Shown here: in pieces, positions 53,938 to 62,463 of the stretch
How positions within the stretch are numbered: position 1 is the stretch's first letter
Layout of the letters: every line of letters begins with the position of its first letter
Assembly: GCF_000427405.1 (NCBI RefSeq)
Contig: NZ_KE386491.1
Span: 1,533,001-1,597,000 of the forward strand
Origin: Flectobacillus major DSM 103
GTDB taxonomy: Bacteria; Bacteroidota; Bacteroidia; Cytophagales; Spirosomataceae
Length of the DNA stretch: 64,000 nt
Direction of reading: 5' to 3'
Program-made: the position numbers and the translations under genes
The notes under the pieces: model-generated
What the model was told of the DNA's origin: nothing
Seen by the model: the letters and a program-made list of their open reading frames with translations, nothing else
Database searches by the model: none

Positions 53938-53988
53938 ATGGCGTTATTTCGAGGTACTTTTATGCCTGAAATAACGCCATATTTTTTG
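53938..53988 (+). terminator. Terminator of the RND operon
   Basis: ATGGCGTTATTTC (53938-53950) pairs perfectly with GAAATAACGCCAT (53968-53980). Inside it AGGTA pairs with TGCCT. A T run (ATTTTTTG) follows. The remaining sequence to 54197 shows nothing else. Confidence 0.85.
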
Positions 53989-54197
53989 TAAAATATCAAC
54001 TTAATCTACCGTAATGTGCAGATTTTCAACAACTAGTCGACAAGCTCAGGGGTAGGGGTATTTATTTAGAAAAACATCAATTGAAATTTAGCAATAAGAA
54101 AAATTTTACATAGATAGTTTTCAACTATATTCAAACATAATTCTCAAAAGCCTAATACCAAGCAGTATTTTAGGTTGAATTTGGGGTTTTCAATCAG

Positions 54198-55709
54198 TTA
54201 TTTAATATGGTACTCCTGAATCAAAGCTGGGTTTTCGGGTGTTAGGGTAAAGTTTACTTCAATATTTCCTTTTTCACCCTCAATAATAAAAGAGCCTCTT
54301 AAATTATTTTCGGGCTTAATTTCATGTACTCTGATAACCCTACCAGCTTTATTAAAAGCCTCTGTAGCTTCTTTTTTCAAGGTATTAGTAAAATAATCAA
54401 GGAAAAAATTATCAGCAAAAATGCCAGACTGCTCGGCCTTCTCCCAATTTGGCAACAATTTCACCAATTCAGCTTGGCGTTGTTTCAAAATAGCCGATGG
54501 CTTAATGGCATGAGGTTTAAGCTGTGCTACTGATACCAAAGTGTCCAAAATTTGAAGATTAAGATAACTAGCATACGCATAAGTTTGATTAGCAAACGAC
54601 ATTATTCCTACCCCATAATCCTGTAAAATATTCCAGTTGCTACCAAAACCAGGCAAGCCTCCGCTATGTCCAACCATTCGCCTACCATCACAATCTGTTG
54701 ACTGCCGCAGGCCATATCCGTAGGCACTCACCATTGCACATTTGCGGTTGGTTTGGTATTTATGATTCACATTCAAACCGCTAAATTGCCAAGGTTGTTG
54801 CATTTCTCGTACCGAACTTCTTTTTATTGGCCCTTTCTCTGGCTCGTCGCTAGCTGGCCAAACCGACTGATGGAAGGCCATATACTTACTAAAATCTTCG
54901 ATAGTTGTAATAAGACCACCCATAGCACCATACGCCCCATCGTGCAACAAGGGCTGCTCAATCCACTGGTTGTCGATCCAGCGATAGCCATGAGCTAAAT
55001 CTTGGGCAGGTACATCGGCGTATTCCCAGTAGGTGTGGGTCATACCCAAAGGAAGCAAAATCTGCTCTTTGATATACTGCTGATAGGTTTTGCCAGAAAC
55101 TTTCTTGATAATATAGCCTAGCATTGTAAAGCCCAGATTGCTGTATTCGTATTGGGTACTAGGGTTATTAGAAAACGAAATGCCTTTTTCTATAAGGGTT
55201 AAAAGTGCTTGGTCAGAAACAGCCAGTTGTCTATCGCCCCAAGGGTTGTCTTCAGGAAAACCCGCCGAGTGAGTCAATAAATTCCTGATCGTAATTGTTG
55301 GGGCATCTTTGGTTAAATACTTTTGGTTTTTCATAGCTGGAATATATTTCCAAACAGGGTCGTCTAGTTGCAATTTGCCTTCATCTCTAAGTTTGAGAAT
55401 GGCCATAGACGTAAAGCTTTTACTCATACTAGCAATACGGAAGTCGGAACGGCTAGTAGCCTGAATTTTTTGTTCCAGATTGCTATAGCCAATATTGCCT
55501 GTATGAATCAATTGACCATCGACTACCAAGCCATAAACAAAACCTGGGAAATGGTTTTTTTCGGCATATTCCTTACACATCTGGTCGATGAGGGGTAAAG
55601 CTTTTTTGATTTTTTGCAGACGCTCGGCATCTTCTTGGGCATGAGCAGGCAACCCCAAACTACAAATACCCAAACAGCCAATAGTAAGTAACTTTTTAAT
55701 CAAGTGCAT
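54198..55709 (-). CDS. Secreted beta-lactamase-family serine hydrolase
   Basis: ATG 55709 (MHLIKKLLTIGCLGICSLGLPAHAQ) gives a good signal peptide and 503 residues; the longer frame adds 28 residues ahead of it. Class C beta-lactamase/esterase motifs are present: Ser94xxLys97 (ASMSKSF), Tyr in QYEYSNLGF and HSG in GHSGGLPGFGS. A C-terminal domain (about 400-503) follows. Such proteins include D-aminopeptidases, esterases and penicillin-binding proteins, so true beta-lactam hydrolysis should not be assumed. Single gene. Confidence 0.9.
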   Translation of the reverse strand: MHLIKKLLTIGCLGICSLGLPAHAQEDAERLQKIKKALPLIDQMCKEYAEKNHFPGFVYGLVVDGQLIHTGNIGYSNLEQKIQATSRSDFRIASMSKSFTSMAILKLRDEGKLQLDDPVWKYIPAMKNQKYLTKDAPTITIRNLLTHSAGFPEDNPWGDRQLAVSDQALLTLIEKGISFSNNPSTQYEYSNLGFTMLGYIIKKVSGKTYQQYIKEQILLPLGMTHTYWEYADVPAQDLAHGYRWIDNQWIEQPLLHDGAYGAMGGLITTIEDFSKYMAFHQSVWPASDEPEKGPIKRSSVREMQQPWQFSGLNVNHKYQTNRKCAMVSAYGYGLRQSTDCDGRRMVGHSGGLPGFGSNWNILQDYGVGIMSFANQTYAYASYLNLQILDTLVSVAQLKPHAIKPSAILKQRQAELVKLLPNWEKAEQSGIFADNFFLDYFTNTLKKEATEAFNKAGRVIRVHEIKPENNLRGSFIIEGEKGNIEVNFTLTPENPALIQEYHIK

Positions 55710-55847
55710 GTTTGTTGAATTTATCATTGATTTTGAAAATGGACTATTACAAAATACTGAATTTGTTTGATAATGTAGTAAATTATCCATCAAAATTAAT
55801 CAGAAAATAGGGCGTTCTGCTGAAAAAAGCAAAGGTGAACGGGCATC

Positions 55848-55879
55848 AAAAAGGCCAACTCTTATGGAGTCAGCCTTTT
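55848..55879 (-). terminator. Putative terminator of the cytochrome c gene
   Basis: Imperfect stem: AAAAGGC with GCCTTTT and ACTC with GAGT, around a short CA/CA internal loop. On the minus strand the 3' side has a T run (GGCCTTTTTG). It lies about 100 bp after the cytochrome gene and before the serine hydrolase start. Confidence 0.5.
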
Positions 55880-55979
55880 GATTTTATGCTTTCCTATTAT
55901 GAAGCGAATGAATTTAGCACCATAACAATAGAGATTTTAATGCCTTTACAAAGAGTCACCAAATCATGTGGTTTATGGA

Positions 55980-56441
55980 TTAATTCGATGCCTTAATAAA
56001 AGCCAAAACACCTTTAATATCTTCTTCTCCTAAATTAGGAAAAGCCGTCATTTGAGTTCCGTTGAATTTTTTGAAAATATCGTTGGCATATTTATCGCCA
56101 CTAGCAATTACTTTCTGAGGATTTTGTACCCACTTTGTGATCCAAGCTAGGTCACGGCGGCTATCGATACCTTTTAAGCCTGGGCCTACTACTACTTCGT
56201 CGCTAACGGCATGGCAAGCCGAACAGTTATTGGTAAAAACTTCTTTTCCTTTAGCTATTTCAGGATTAGAGAGGTCTGGCCCAGCAGGAGCGGCTGCAAT
56301 AGGGGCTCCACCAGTAGCGGTTGTTGCGGTTTCCTGTTTGGGAAGCATCACAAATGCCAACAAGGTGAAAATAAAGCATACCACTACTACAATCAATAGG
56401 GTGTTAATAAAGCGAAGGGTTTTAAAAATTTTGTTTTCCAT
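55980..56441 (-). CDS. Membrane-anchored monoheme cytochrome c
   Basis: A 153-residue protein. One N-terminal transmembrane anchor (about 12-34), a low-complexity Ala/Pro/Thr/Gly linker (38-56), then a class I cytochrome c domain with CSACH (Cys73, Cys76, His77) and the axial ligand probably Met131 (TQMTAFP). It carries electrons on the periplasmic face, perhaps to a terminal oxidase. No oxidase genes are in the window. Confidence 0.92.
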   Translation of the reverse strand: MENKIFKTLRFINTLLIVVVVCFIFTLLAFVMLPKQETATTATGGAPIAAAPAGPDLSNPEIAKGKEVFTNNCSACHAVSDEVVVGPGLKGIDSRRDLAWITKWVQNPQKVIASGDKYANDIFKKFNGTQMTAFPNLGEEDIKGVLAFIKASN

Positions 56442-56480
56442 TTTGATAAAATTATTGTGCTAAAGGGGCAATCTTAATGA

Positions 56481-56488
56481 CAAAAGTA
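56481..56488 (-). promoter_or_regulatory. Putative -7 element of the cytochrome c gene
   Basis: On the minus strand this reads TACTTTTG (TAnnTTTG), 40 bp before the start. No TTG at -33. Confidence 0.4.
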
Positions 56489-56746
56489 CACAATTCGTTG
56501 CATAAGACGTATAGTCAAATCTATACTTTATCAAGTTTTTCTGCAAAATTACATGGTATAGATAGGCACAAAATGGTTTTACGAGCTGTATTAAAGTATT
56601 TTATAGATTATGTTGAAACTAAACCCCGATATACCAAAAATACTTTGTGCCTTTATACCCACCTCAAATGGTATCTTACTTGTTGGTGCAATTTCTTAGA
56701 ATTTTCTGGCTGATAAAATGATAATTATAACTTTGCCCAGTGACTT

Positions 56747-57277
56747 TTAATGTTTAAAAATCTTTTTCTGAAGCGATTTATAATCATACTCTATTGGGCC
56801 ACATTCCCTTCCAGCATGCAACAATAGCTCTGATAATATATCTTTGAGGGTATCGAGTTTTTCTAAACCGATAATTTCTTGAAAGCTAGAATCTACGTAT
56901 TCGGTGCATTCTTTCCAGTCCAAAATACATTTTATGCCTAAATCTGTGAGTTTAACAATAATGGCTCTGGCATCGTTGGGGTCTTTTTCGGTAAATACAT
57001 AGCCTTCATCCATGAGTTCTTTTACCAATTTACTCATGCCTTGTTTGGTCATACCTGCTTTTTGAGCCATCGAATTGATATTGACTCCTTCGATATCTAT
57101 ATGAATCAAAGCGACAATATGCCCTAGACGAAAATGTCCATATCCTTTTTGGGTCAAAAATTTGATGGATAATTCTGACATAAAACGGTATGTTTTATTC
57201 AATAATCGTCCCAATAACCTATTTTTTCTTGCTCGAAATTCTGCTAGGCTAATTAAATCTTCTTCTGTCATAATCAT
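56747..57277 (-). CDS. MarR-family transcriptional regulator
   Basis: A 176-residue winged-helix regulator. The DNA-binding core spans about 45-110: GHFRLGHIVALIHIDIEGVNINSMAQKAGMTKQGMSKLVKELMDEGYVFTEKDPNDARAIIVKLT. The DPNDARA wing is typical. An upstream EmrAB-TolC operon in the opposite direction is the likely target, by analogy with EmrR/EmrAB; its promoter contains a palindrome. A proximal -7 element (57297-57304) could serve this gene. Confidence 0.92.
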   Translation of the reverse strand: MIMTEEDLISLAEFRARKNRLLGRLLNKTYRFMSELSIKFLTQKGYGHFRLGHIVALIHIDIEGVNINSMAQKAGMTKQGMSKLVKELMDEGYVFTEKDPNDARAIIVKLTDLGIKCILDWKECTEYVDSSFQEIIGLEKLDTLKDILSELLLHAGRECGPIEYDYKSLQKKIFKH

Positions 57278-57870
57278 TCTTATTTAGTGGTACACTCAAA
57301 GCTAAGTAATTAAATATATGAGTGATAAAAAGTTGATTTGTTGATAATCAGTGTTGTAATACCTTGTTTGTGATTTGTACTTTTATCTTAATAAGTAGAC
57401 AAAACTACAGCTCCTAAACCGTTGGTGTATTGGTTTGATTATCTAATGTTCAATTCCCGTCATTACTCAATAACCTAATTCTGACAAGCACCCATTTCTT
57501 CGTCTGCCCTAAAAGTGTTGAAACAATAGACTCTTAACTGAAAGTGTAGAGATTTTATTGGCTCAACTTCTTTTTATCTTATTTTTTGCAGGAAGAGATT
57601 TTATTTTATGGTTTTTATATGTGGTATTTACTACTGGATAAAACGTAAATTATGGCTTTTTAGCTTATCGAAATGATATGCTTTTGAGCTTTTATCATTT
57701 TTGAATTGTAATTAAATTATTGTTTTGGCTTTTGTACATTGAAATAAAACTACAAAAAAAATATTCGTTTTTCTGCGTTTTGAGCTAGCTAAGCCTATTT
57801 TTAGTACTTCTATATGTTGATTTTGCCTTTTTACTGCAATAAAATTGACTCATTTGTTGAATTATCTGTA
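57278..57870. other. Long AT-rich region upstream of the MarR gene
   Basis: About 590 bp with no supportable frame on either strand. A proximal minus-strand -7 element (57297-57304, TAGCTTTG) is at one end and a full minus-strand promoter (57871-57901) is beyond the other end. A transcript from the latter would carry a long untranslated leader or an unrecognised RNA. Confidence 0.35.
57297..57304 (-). promoter_or_regulatory. Putative proximal -7 element of the MarR gene
   Basis: On the minus strand TAGCTTTG (TAnnTTTG), 19 bp before the ATG. The flanking CACTC and GAGTG form a widely spaced inverted repeat. Confidence 0.4.
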
Positions 57871-57901
57871 CAAAGGTAATACATAAAAAAATATTTGTCA
57901 A
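57871..57901 (-). promoter_or_regulatory. Divergent promoter, minus direction (TTG-N20-TACCTTTG)
   Basis: On the minus strand TTG (57901-57899), a 20-nt spacer and TACCTTTG (57878-57871). It reads toward the MarR gene. Its -33 element lies 5 bp from that of the plus-strand promoter, so the two form a back-to-back pair. Confidence 0.6.
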
Positions 57902-57906
57902 CTTAC

Positions 57907-57938
57907 TTGACTAATTTAGTAAACTTAGTTTACCTTTG
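57907..57938 (+). promoter_or_regulatory. Promoter of the EmrAB-TolC operon with embedded MarR-type operator
   Basis: TTG (57907-57909), a 21-nt spacer, and TACCTTTG (57931-57938). Between them GTAAAC-TTA-GTTTAC (57919-57933) is a perfect inverted repeat overlapping the first bases of the -7 element. A MarR dimer bound there would block RNA polymerase. It gives a leader of about 150 nt to 58093. Confidence 0.65.
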
Positions 57939-58092
57939 TGTCGTCAAAGCAATACTTGATAAAGTATTATTCATCAAAAAGTACAAAAACTTTGGCACTA
58001 CGAGAGTTCATGTTCCACAAATAGTAACTGTCTTGGATTTGGCTAGTAGAGTCTATTTATCCAAACTAAACTTTTTTAAAACGATAACCGAA

Positions 58093-59130
58093 ATGGAAAA
58101 TCAAAATCCAATCAAAAAGCAATTACCCAAAATTATCTTATTAACAGTTTTAGTAGTAGGAGGATATTTGGGTTACAAAGAATATCATTATTCGCAGACA
58201 CACGAAGATACCGACAATGCTCAGATAGAAACATATTTTGTTCCAGTATTGCCACGTACGGCTGGTTATGTAAAAGCTGTAACAGTAAAAGATTATGATT
58301 TGGTAAAGAAAAACCAATTATTGGTCGAGATTGATGCAGAAGAAGGAACTTTGGCCTTGGACGAACTAAAAGCCGATTTGTTACAAGCCGAAACCGATGT
58401 AGAAAATGCAAAAGCGAATATCCAAAATTTGTCGATGACCATCAAAGCATCGGAAGCAAATTTGAAAGCTGTAGCCTTGCGTAGGGACAAAAGTAGAAAA
58501 GATGCCGACCGTGATAACGCTTTGGTAGCCGACAATGCTATTACTCGCAAGCAAGCCGAAGATAGTCGCTCAAATTATGATGTATTGGTAGCTCAGTACG
58601 ACGCTGGTTTGCAGGAAATTGCCTCAGCCAAATCTCGTTTACCAATTTTACAAGCCGCTTTACACAAAGCCGAAGCCACGTTGTCGGTAAAGAAAGTGAA
58701 AATAGCACAGCAGGCCTTAAAACTTACTTATACCAAAGTGTACGCTCCATCCGACGGCCGTATTGGCAAGAAAAACATAGAAGCTGGACAATTTATTCAG
58801 GCAGGTCAGCCGTTGATGACCATCGTTCAGGATTCATTGTTTTGGGTAGTAGCTAATTTTAAAGAAAAACAAATTGCCAGATTGAAAGTTGGCGATGAAG
58901 CTGAGTTAAAAATTGATGCCTATCCCGACAGAGTATTGAAAGGTAAAATTGTGGCTATTTCAGAATCGACAGGGGCAAAAACTTCGTTGCTTCCTCCAGA
59001 CAATGCTTCGGGCAACTTTGTGAAAGTGACACAGCGTGTACCAGTAAAAATCGAGATTGAAGATATTCAGAAAAATAAAGATATTTTGCGTGCAGGGCTT
59101 TCATTAGAGGTTTCTGTACCTATAAAATAG
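58093..59130 (+). CDS. emrA: EmrA-like membrane-fusion protein
   Basis: ATG 58093 (MENQNPIKKQLPKIILLTVLVVGGYLGYKEY) gives 345 residues; the longer frame would start inside the promoter. One TM anchor (about 12-28). Biotinyl-lipoyl-like halves (TDNAQIETYFVPVLPRTAGYVKAVTVKDYDLVKKNQLLVEID; YTKVYAPSDGRIGKKNIEAGQFIQAGQPLMTI) surround a long helical hairpin. It couples the DHA2 pump at 59398 with the TolC-like channel at 61030. A 267-bp gap to the pump gene shows no frame or terminator. Confidence 0.93.
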   Translation: MENQNPIKKQLPKIILLTVLVVGGYLGYKEYHYSQTHEDTDNAQIETYFVPVLPRTAGYVKAVTVKDYDLVKKNQLLVEIDAEEGTLALDELKADLLQAETDVENAKANIQNLSMTIKASEANLKAVALRRDKSRKDADRDNALVADNAITRKQAEDSRSNYDVLVAQYDAGLQEIASAKSRLPILQAALHKAEATLSVKKVKIAQQALKLTYTKVYAPSDGRIGKKNIEAGQFIQAGQPLMTIVQDSLFWVVANFKEKQIARLKVGDEAELKIDAYPDRVLKGKIVAISESTGAKTSLLPPDNASGNFVKVTQRVPVKIEIEDIQKNKDILRAGLSLEVSVPIK

Positions 59131-59397
59131 TTCATGTTCTTGGTATAACTCCAGCATTTACAGTACCAAAATGGTTAGAAAAACACCTGTAAATGAATGA
59201 TATAATGCAATTAGCACTTTGATTTAGGGTTATAAAAAATAGTTTTACATAATAGGCTATTGCATTAGAATAGATACCCACCGATACAAAAGTCTTGATG
59301 ATAAAGCACTGATTAAGACTTATATATGGATTTGTATAGAGGGGTGTTGGCTCGAATGGAGTTGCCAAGAACACAGAACCTAAAACATTTTTAAGAT

Positions 59398-60981
59398 ATG
59401 GCTGCTGCAAAAGGTATAGCAAAAGTTTTAATAGTAGTTACGACGATTTCGGCGGCTGTCATGGAGTTGCTCGATACCACAATCGTTAACGTAGCACTCA
59501 ATCAAATGGCAGGGTCTTTAGGTGCAACTATTGAAGACGTAGCGTGGGTAGTAACATCCTATGCTATTGCCAATGTGATTATTATTCCCATGACGGGCTT
59601 CTTGGGAGAGTATTTTGGTCGGAAAACCTATTATTTGGGGTCTATTATTTTGTTTGGGGTGTCATCGTATTTTTGTGGGGCATCGCATGGCTTGTGGGAA
59701 TTAGTATTTTGGCGTTTTATCCAAGGTGTAGGTGGAGGAGCTTTGCTATCAACATCGCAGGCTATCTTGTTTGATGCCTTTGAACCCGAAGACCGACCAA
59801 TTGCCTCGGGTATCTTTGGGATGGGTATTATTATGGGGCCTACCTTAGGGCCTGCTTTAGGAGGGTATATTGTCGAGCATTTTACATGGCAAGATATTTT
59901 CTTTGTTAATATTCCTATTTGTATTGCTGCTACTATTCTAACCATTTTGTTTATCGACAGAAAAGAAGGCGAAGGTCAGAAAAAGCACTTAATCAAAATA
60001 GATTATTTGGGTATTGGTCTCCTTACAATGGGGGTGGGTTCATTACAATACGTCTTAGAAAAAGGTGAATCGGAAGACTGGTTTGAAGCTCGCTCTATTG
60101 TAATTATTTCGTTGATGGCAGTGGTAGGGTTGGTAGGATTTGTTTGGCGAGAACTCACCACCGAAAGCCCAGTTGTAAATCTTCATATTTTCAAATATCG
60201 GGTTTTTGGGGTTTCTACAATCTTTACTTTTGTGGCAGGTTTGGGTTTGTTTACCTCTGTATTTGTGTATCCTGTAATGGTACAACGAATCAATGGCTTT
60301 ACACCACTCGAAACGGGTCTTTCGCTAATTGCTCCTACGCTGTTTGGGGTAGTGCTGTTTCCTATCATTGGTAAACGAATGGCCGCTGGCGACTCGCCAT
60401 TGCCTTATATGATAATAGGAATGCTCATCTTTATATTCTTTGGTTTTTACAGTGGTACAGCTACTACCGACATGGGCAAATGGGATTTCTTCCCAATGCA
60501 ACTTGCTAGGGTTTTTGGCGTAGCCATGCTACAAATGCCATTGATTAACCAAGCTGTGGCAGGCCTAAAACCTAAAGAGTTTCCTGCGGGAATTGCCCTT
60601 ACCAACATGATCAGACAGCTAGGAGGTGCATTTGGGATTGCCTTGGCCAACAATTATGTAACCAGTCGTGCGGCTCAACATCGCTCTGATTTAATGGCCA
60701 ATATGACCCCCGACAACCCATTGTTCAACGAACGTCTCAATGGTATTGTCAATTCAATGGTAGCAAAAACGGGTGATCTATTTACCTCGACCCAAATGGC
60801 TTACAAACAACTAGAGTTAATTGTATCTAAACAAGCGTATTATTTGGCCTATTTAGATACCTACCGAGTTATTTCTATCTTCTTTATGTTGATTTTACCG
60901 TTGATTTTTCTATTGAAAACTAAAAAGCCAACCAAAGAAGAAATTGCAGAGGCTGCAAAAGCAGCTGCTGAAAGCCATTAA
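59398..60981 (+). CDS. emrB: EmrB/QacA-type DHA2 MFS drug exporter
   Basis: A 527-residue, 14-TM MFS protein. The opening ISAAVMELLDTTIVNVALNQMAGSLGATIEDVAWVVTSY is the D-T-T-I-V-N-V-A signature of the DHA2 family. Motif A is GEYFGRKTYYLGS and motif C GIIMGPTLGPALGGY. Near the C-terminus is a TAKKPTKEE-like charged tail (residues about 505-527). A proton-coupled exporter of hydrophobic compounds. Part of the MarR-linked operon. Confidence 0.94.
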   Translation: MAAAKGIAKVLIVVTTISAAVMELLDTTIVNVALNQMAGSLGATIEDVAWVVTSYAIANVIIIPMTGFLGEYFGRKTYYLGSIILFGVSSYFCGASHGLWELVFWRFIQGVGGGALLSTSQAILFDAFEPEDRPIASGIFGMGIIMGPTLGPALGGYIVEHFTWQDIFFVNIPICIAATILTILFIDRKEGEGQKKHLIKIDYLGIGLLTMGVGSLQYVLEKGESEDWFEARSIVIISLMAVVGLVGFVWRELTTESPVVNLHIFKYRVFGVSTIFTFVAGLGLFTSVFVYPVMVQRINGFTPLETGLSLIAPTLFGVVLFPIIGKRMAAGDSPLPYMIIGMLIFIFFGFYSGTATTDMGKWDFFPMQLARVFGVAMLQMPLINQAVAGLKPKEFPAGIALTNMIRQLGGAFGIALANNYVTSRAAQHRSDLMANMTPDNPLFNERLNGIVNSMVAKTGDLFTSTQMAYKQLELIVSKQAYYLAYLDTYRVISIFFMLILPLIFLLKTKKPTKEEIAEAAKAAAESH

Positions 60982-61029
60982 TGCTACCTTCCAACTAAAT
61001 TTCTTTTCAAACATTTGATTTTAATACTC

Positions 61030-62361
61030 ATGAAAATGAATAAAATATCGATACTTTTCCTGATGCTTTTGGCTAGTGCTACGTATGCACAGGAAAAAAA
61101 CAACGATGCCCTGAATCAGTTGGTAAAAGCCGCCATTGATTATTCGCCTCGTATCAAAGAGCAACAGCAATTAGTGAATATTGGGGATTATAAAACAAAG
61201 ATTCAGGAATCAGCACTAAAACCGCAAATCCAAACGGAAGTAAGTGTTACCCGAATCGACCCCGTAGCAAAAGCAAGCTTTGCTTTTGGTTCAAGTACTA
61301 CCGAGTTGCGTTTTCAGCCCAATATGAACTACAATGCCAATATTGGAGGTAATTATACGATTGCCGACTGGGGAAAGCAGGCTTTGGTAATAGAAAAATC
61401 AAAATTGGAAACGAATCTTTCTAAAAATAATGTAGAAGGGCTAAAAACCAACTATGCTTATCAGGTTGCCAATTTGTATTATGGAATCGTGTATTTGCAA
61501 AAAGCTATTGAGGTTCAGAAAGAACAACTAAAATTAGTAGCTGATAACGAAAAAGTAATAGCCGACCGCCTAAAACAAGGCGATGCCTTGGACTACGATC
61601 GGGTGTCGATTCAGGTAAGATACAAAAATGCTGAAACTCGTTTGACAGATTTGCAAAGCCAGCTCGAAAAACAAATCATTTATTTGGGGTCGTTGATTGG
61701 AAAAGATGCTCACGGTGCAATCCCTGCAAATGCCGATTTTGTAACAGGTATGGCCGACCTAACAGCCGATGCCGCATACGACCAAGCTCAAACCGCCAAT
61801 ATTGACCTCAAAACGTTGAAGGAAAAAGATTTGATTGCCGAGCGTGAAGTAAAAATTGCTCAGTTGAGTACCGCTCCAACGTTGTCGGCTATAGGCCAGT
61901 TTGGTATTAAAAATGGTTATTTGCCAAGAATCAACGGCGAAATACCGCCAGTCAATGAAGACTTCAAGTTTAATACCGTTTTAGGATTGAAATTGGTAGT
62001 ACCTGTGTATAGTGGCAACAGAGGTGCATATAGTACAGAAGTAGCCAAACTCAATAAAGAAATGTTGAAATACAGTGTAGATGCAACCAATCAGGCTTTG
62101 AAAAGAGATATGGATGCTGCACAAAATGATTATTTAACAGCCAAAAGTAAATTAGACCTTTCTGAAAAAAATGTATTTCAGGCTCAGTATGCCTTAAAAT
62201 TAGCCGAAAGTCGCTATAAAAATGGTGTAATTACTAATGTAGAAATCGAAGCAGCTCAGACAGCTTTAAGGGAAGCACAATTAACACAATTGCAATATCA
62301 ATATATGATGACATTGGCCAAACTCGAAATCAATCGCCTTACAGGGCTGAAATTTTGGTAG
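61030..62361 (+). CDS. TolC-family channel of the Emr system
   Basis: ATG 61030 (MKMNKISILFLMLLASATYAQ) gives a clear signal peptide and 443 residues; codon 3 is another possible start, and the TTG 15 bp upstream is unlikely. Outer-membrane factor repeats: LNQLVKAAIDYSPRIKEQQQLV; ADRLKQGDALDYDRVSIQVRY; ESRYKNGVITNVEIEAAQTALREAQ. Downstream of emrB by 48 bp, completing a tripartite exporter. A terminator follows. Confidence 0.93.
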   Translation: MKMNKISILFLMLLASATYAQEKNNDALNQLVKAAIDYSPRIKEQQQLVNIGDYKTKIQESALKPQIQTEVSVTRIDPVAKASFAFGSSTTELRFQPNMNYNANIGGNYTIADWGKQALVIEKSKLETNLSKNNVEGLKTNYAYQVANLYYGIVYLQKAIEVQKEQLKLVADNEKVIADRLKQGDALDYDRVSIQVRYKNAETRLTDLQSQLEKQIIYLGSLIGKDAHGAIPANADFVTGMADLTADAAYDQAQTANIDLKTLKEKDLIAEREVKIAQLSTAPTLSAIGQFGIKNGYLPRINGEIPPVNEDFKFNTVLGLKLVVPVYSGNRGAYSTEVAKLNKEMLKYSVDATNQALKRDMDAAQNDYLTAKSKLDLSEKNVFQAQYALKLAESRYKNGVITNVEIEAAQTALREAQLTQLQYQYMMTLAKLEINRLTGLKFW

Positions 62362-62384
62362 TCGGACAGCATTTTTGTCAAATC

Positions 62385-62431
62385 AAAAAGGAGCGAAAAG
62401 GGAAGAATTATCTCATTTCGCTCCTTTTTTT
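62385..62431 (+). terminator. Terminator of the Emr-TolC operon
   Basis: AAAAAGGAGCGAAA (62385-62398) pairs with TTTCGCTCCTTTTT (62416-62429), a 14-bp perfect stem with a 17-nt loop and a T run. Confidence 0.8.
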
Positions 62432-62463
62432 GTACCTTGTAAGTATAAAAAACTCTTTCCCAC

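Noticed and set aside
54198-55709. A true beta-lactamase resistance gene.
   Set aside because: The SxxK, YSN and HSG motifs are shared with many esterases and peptidases; length and C-terminal domain do not single out a beta-lactamase.
56477-56713. A 78-codon plus-strand frame between the cytochrome c and MarR genes.
   Set aside because: Cys/Tyr/His-rich random-looking product, and it overlaps the likely cytochrome c promoter; no support beyond being open.
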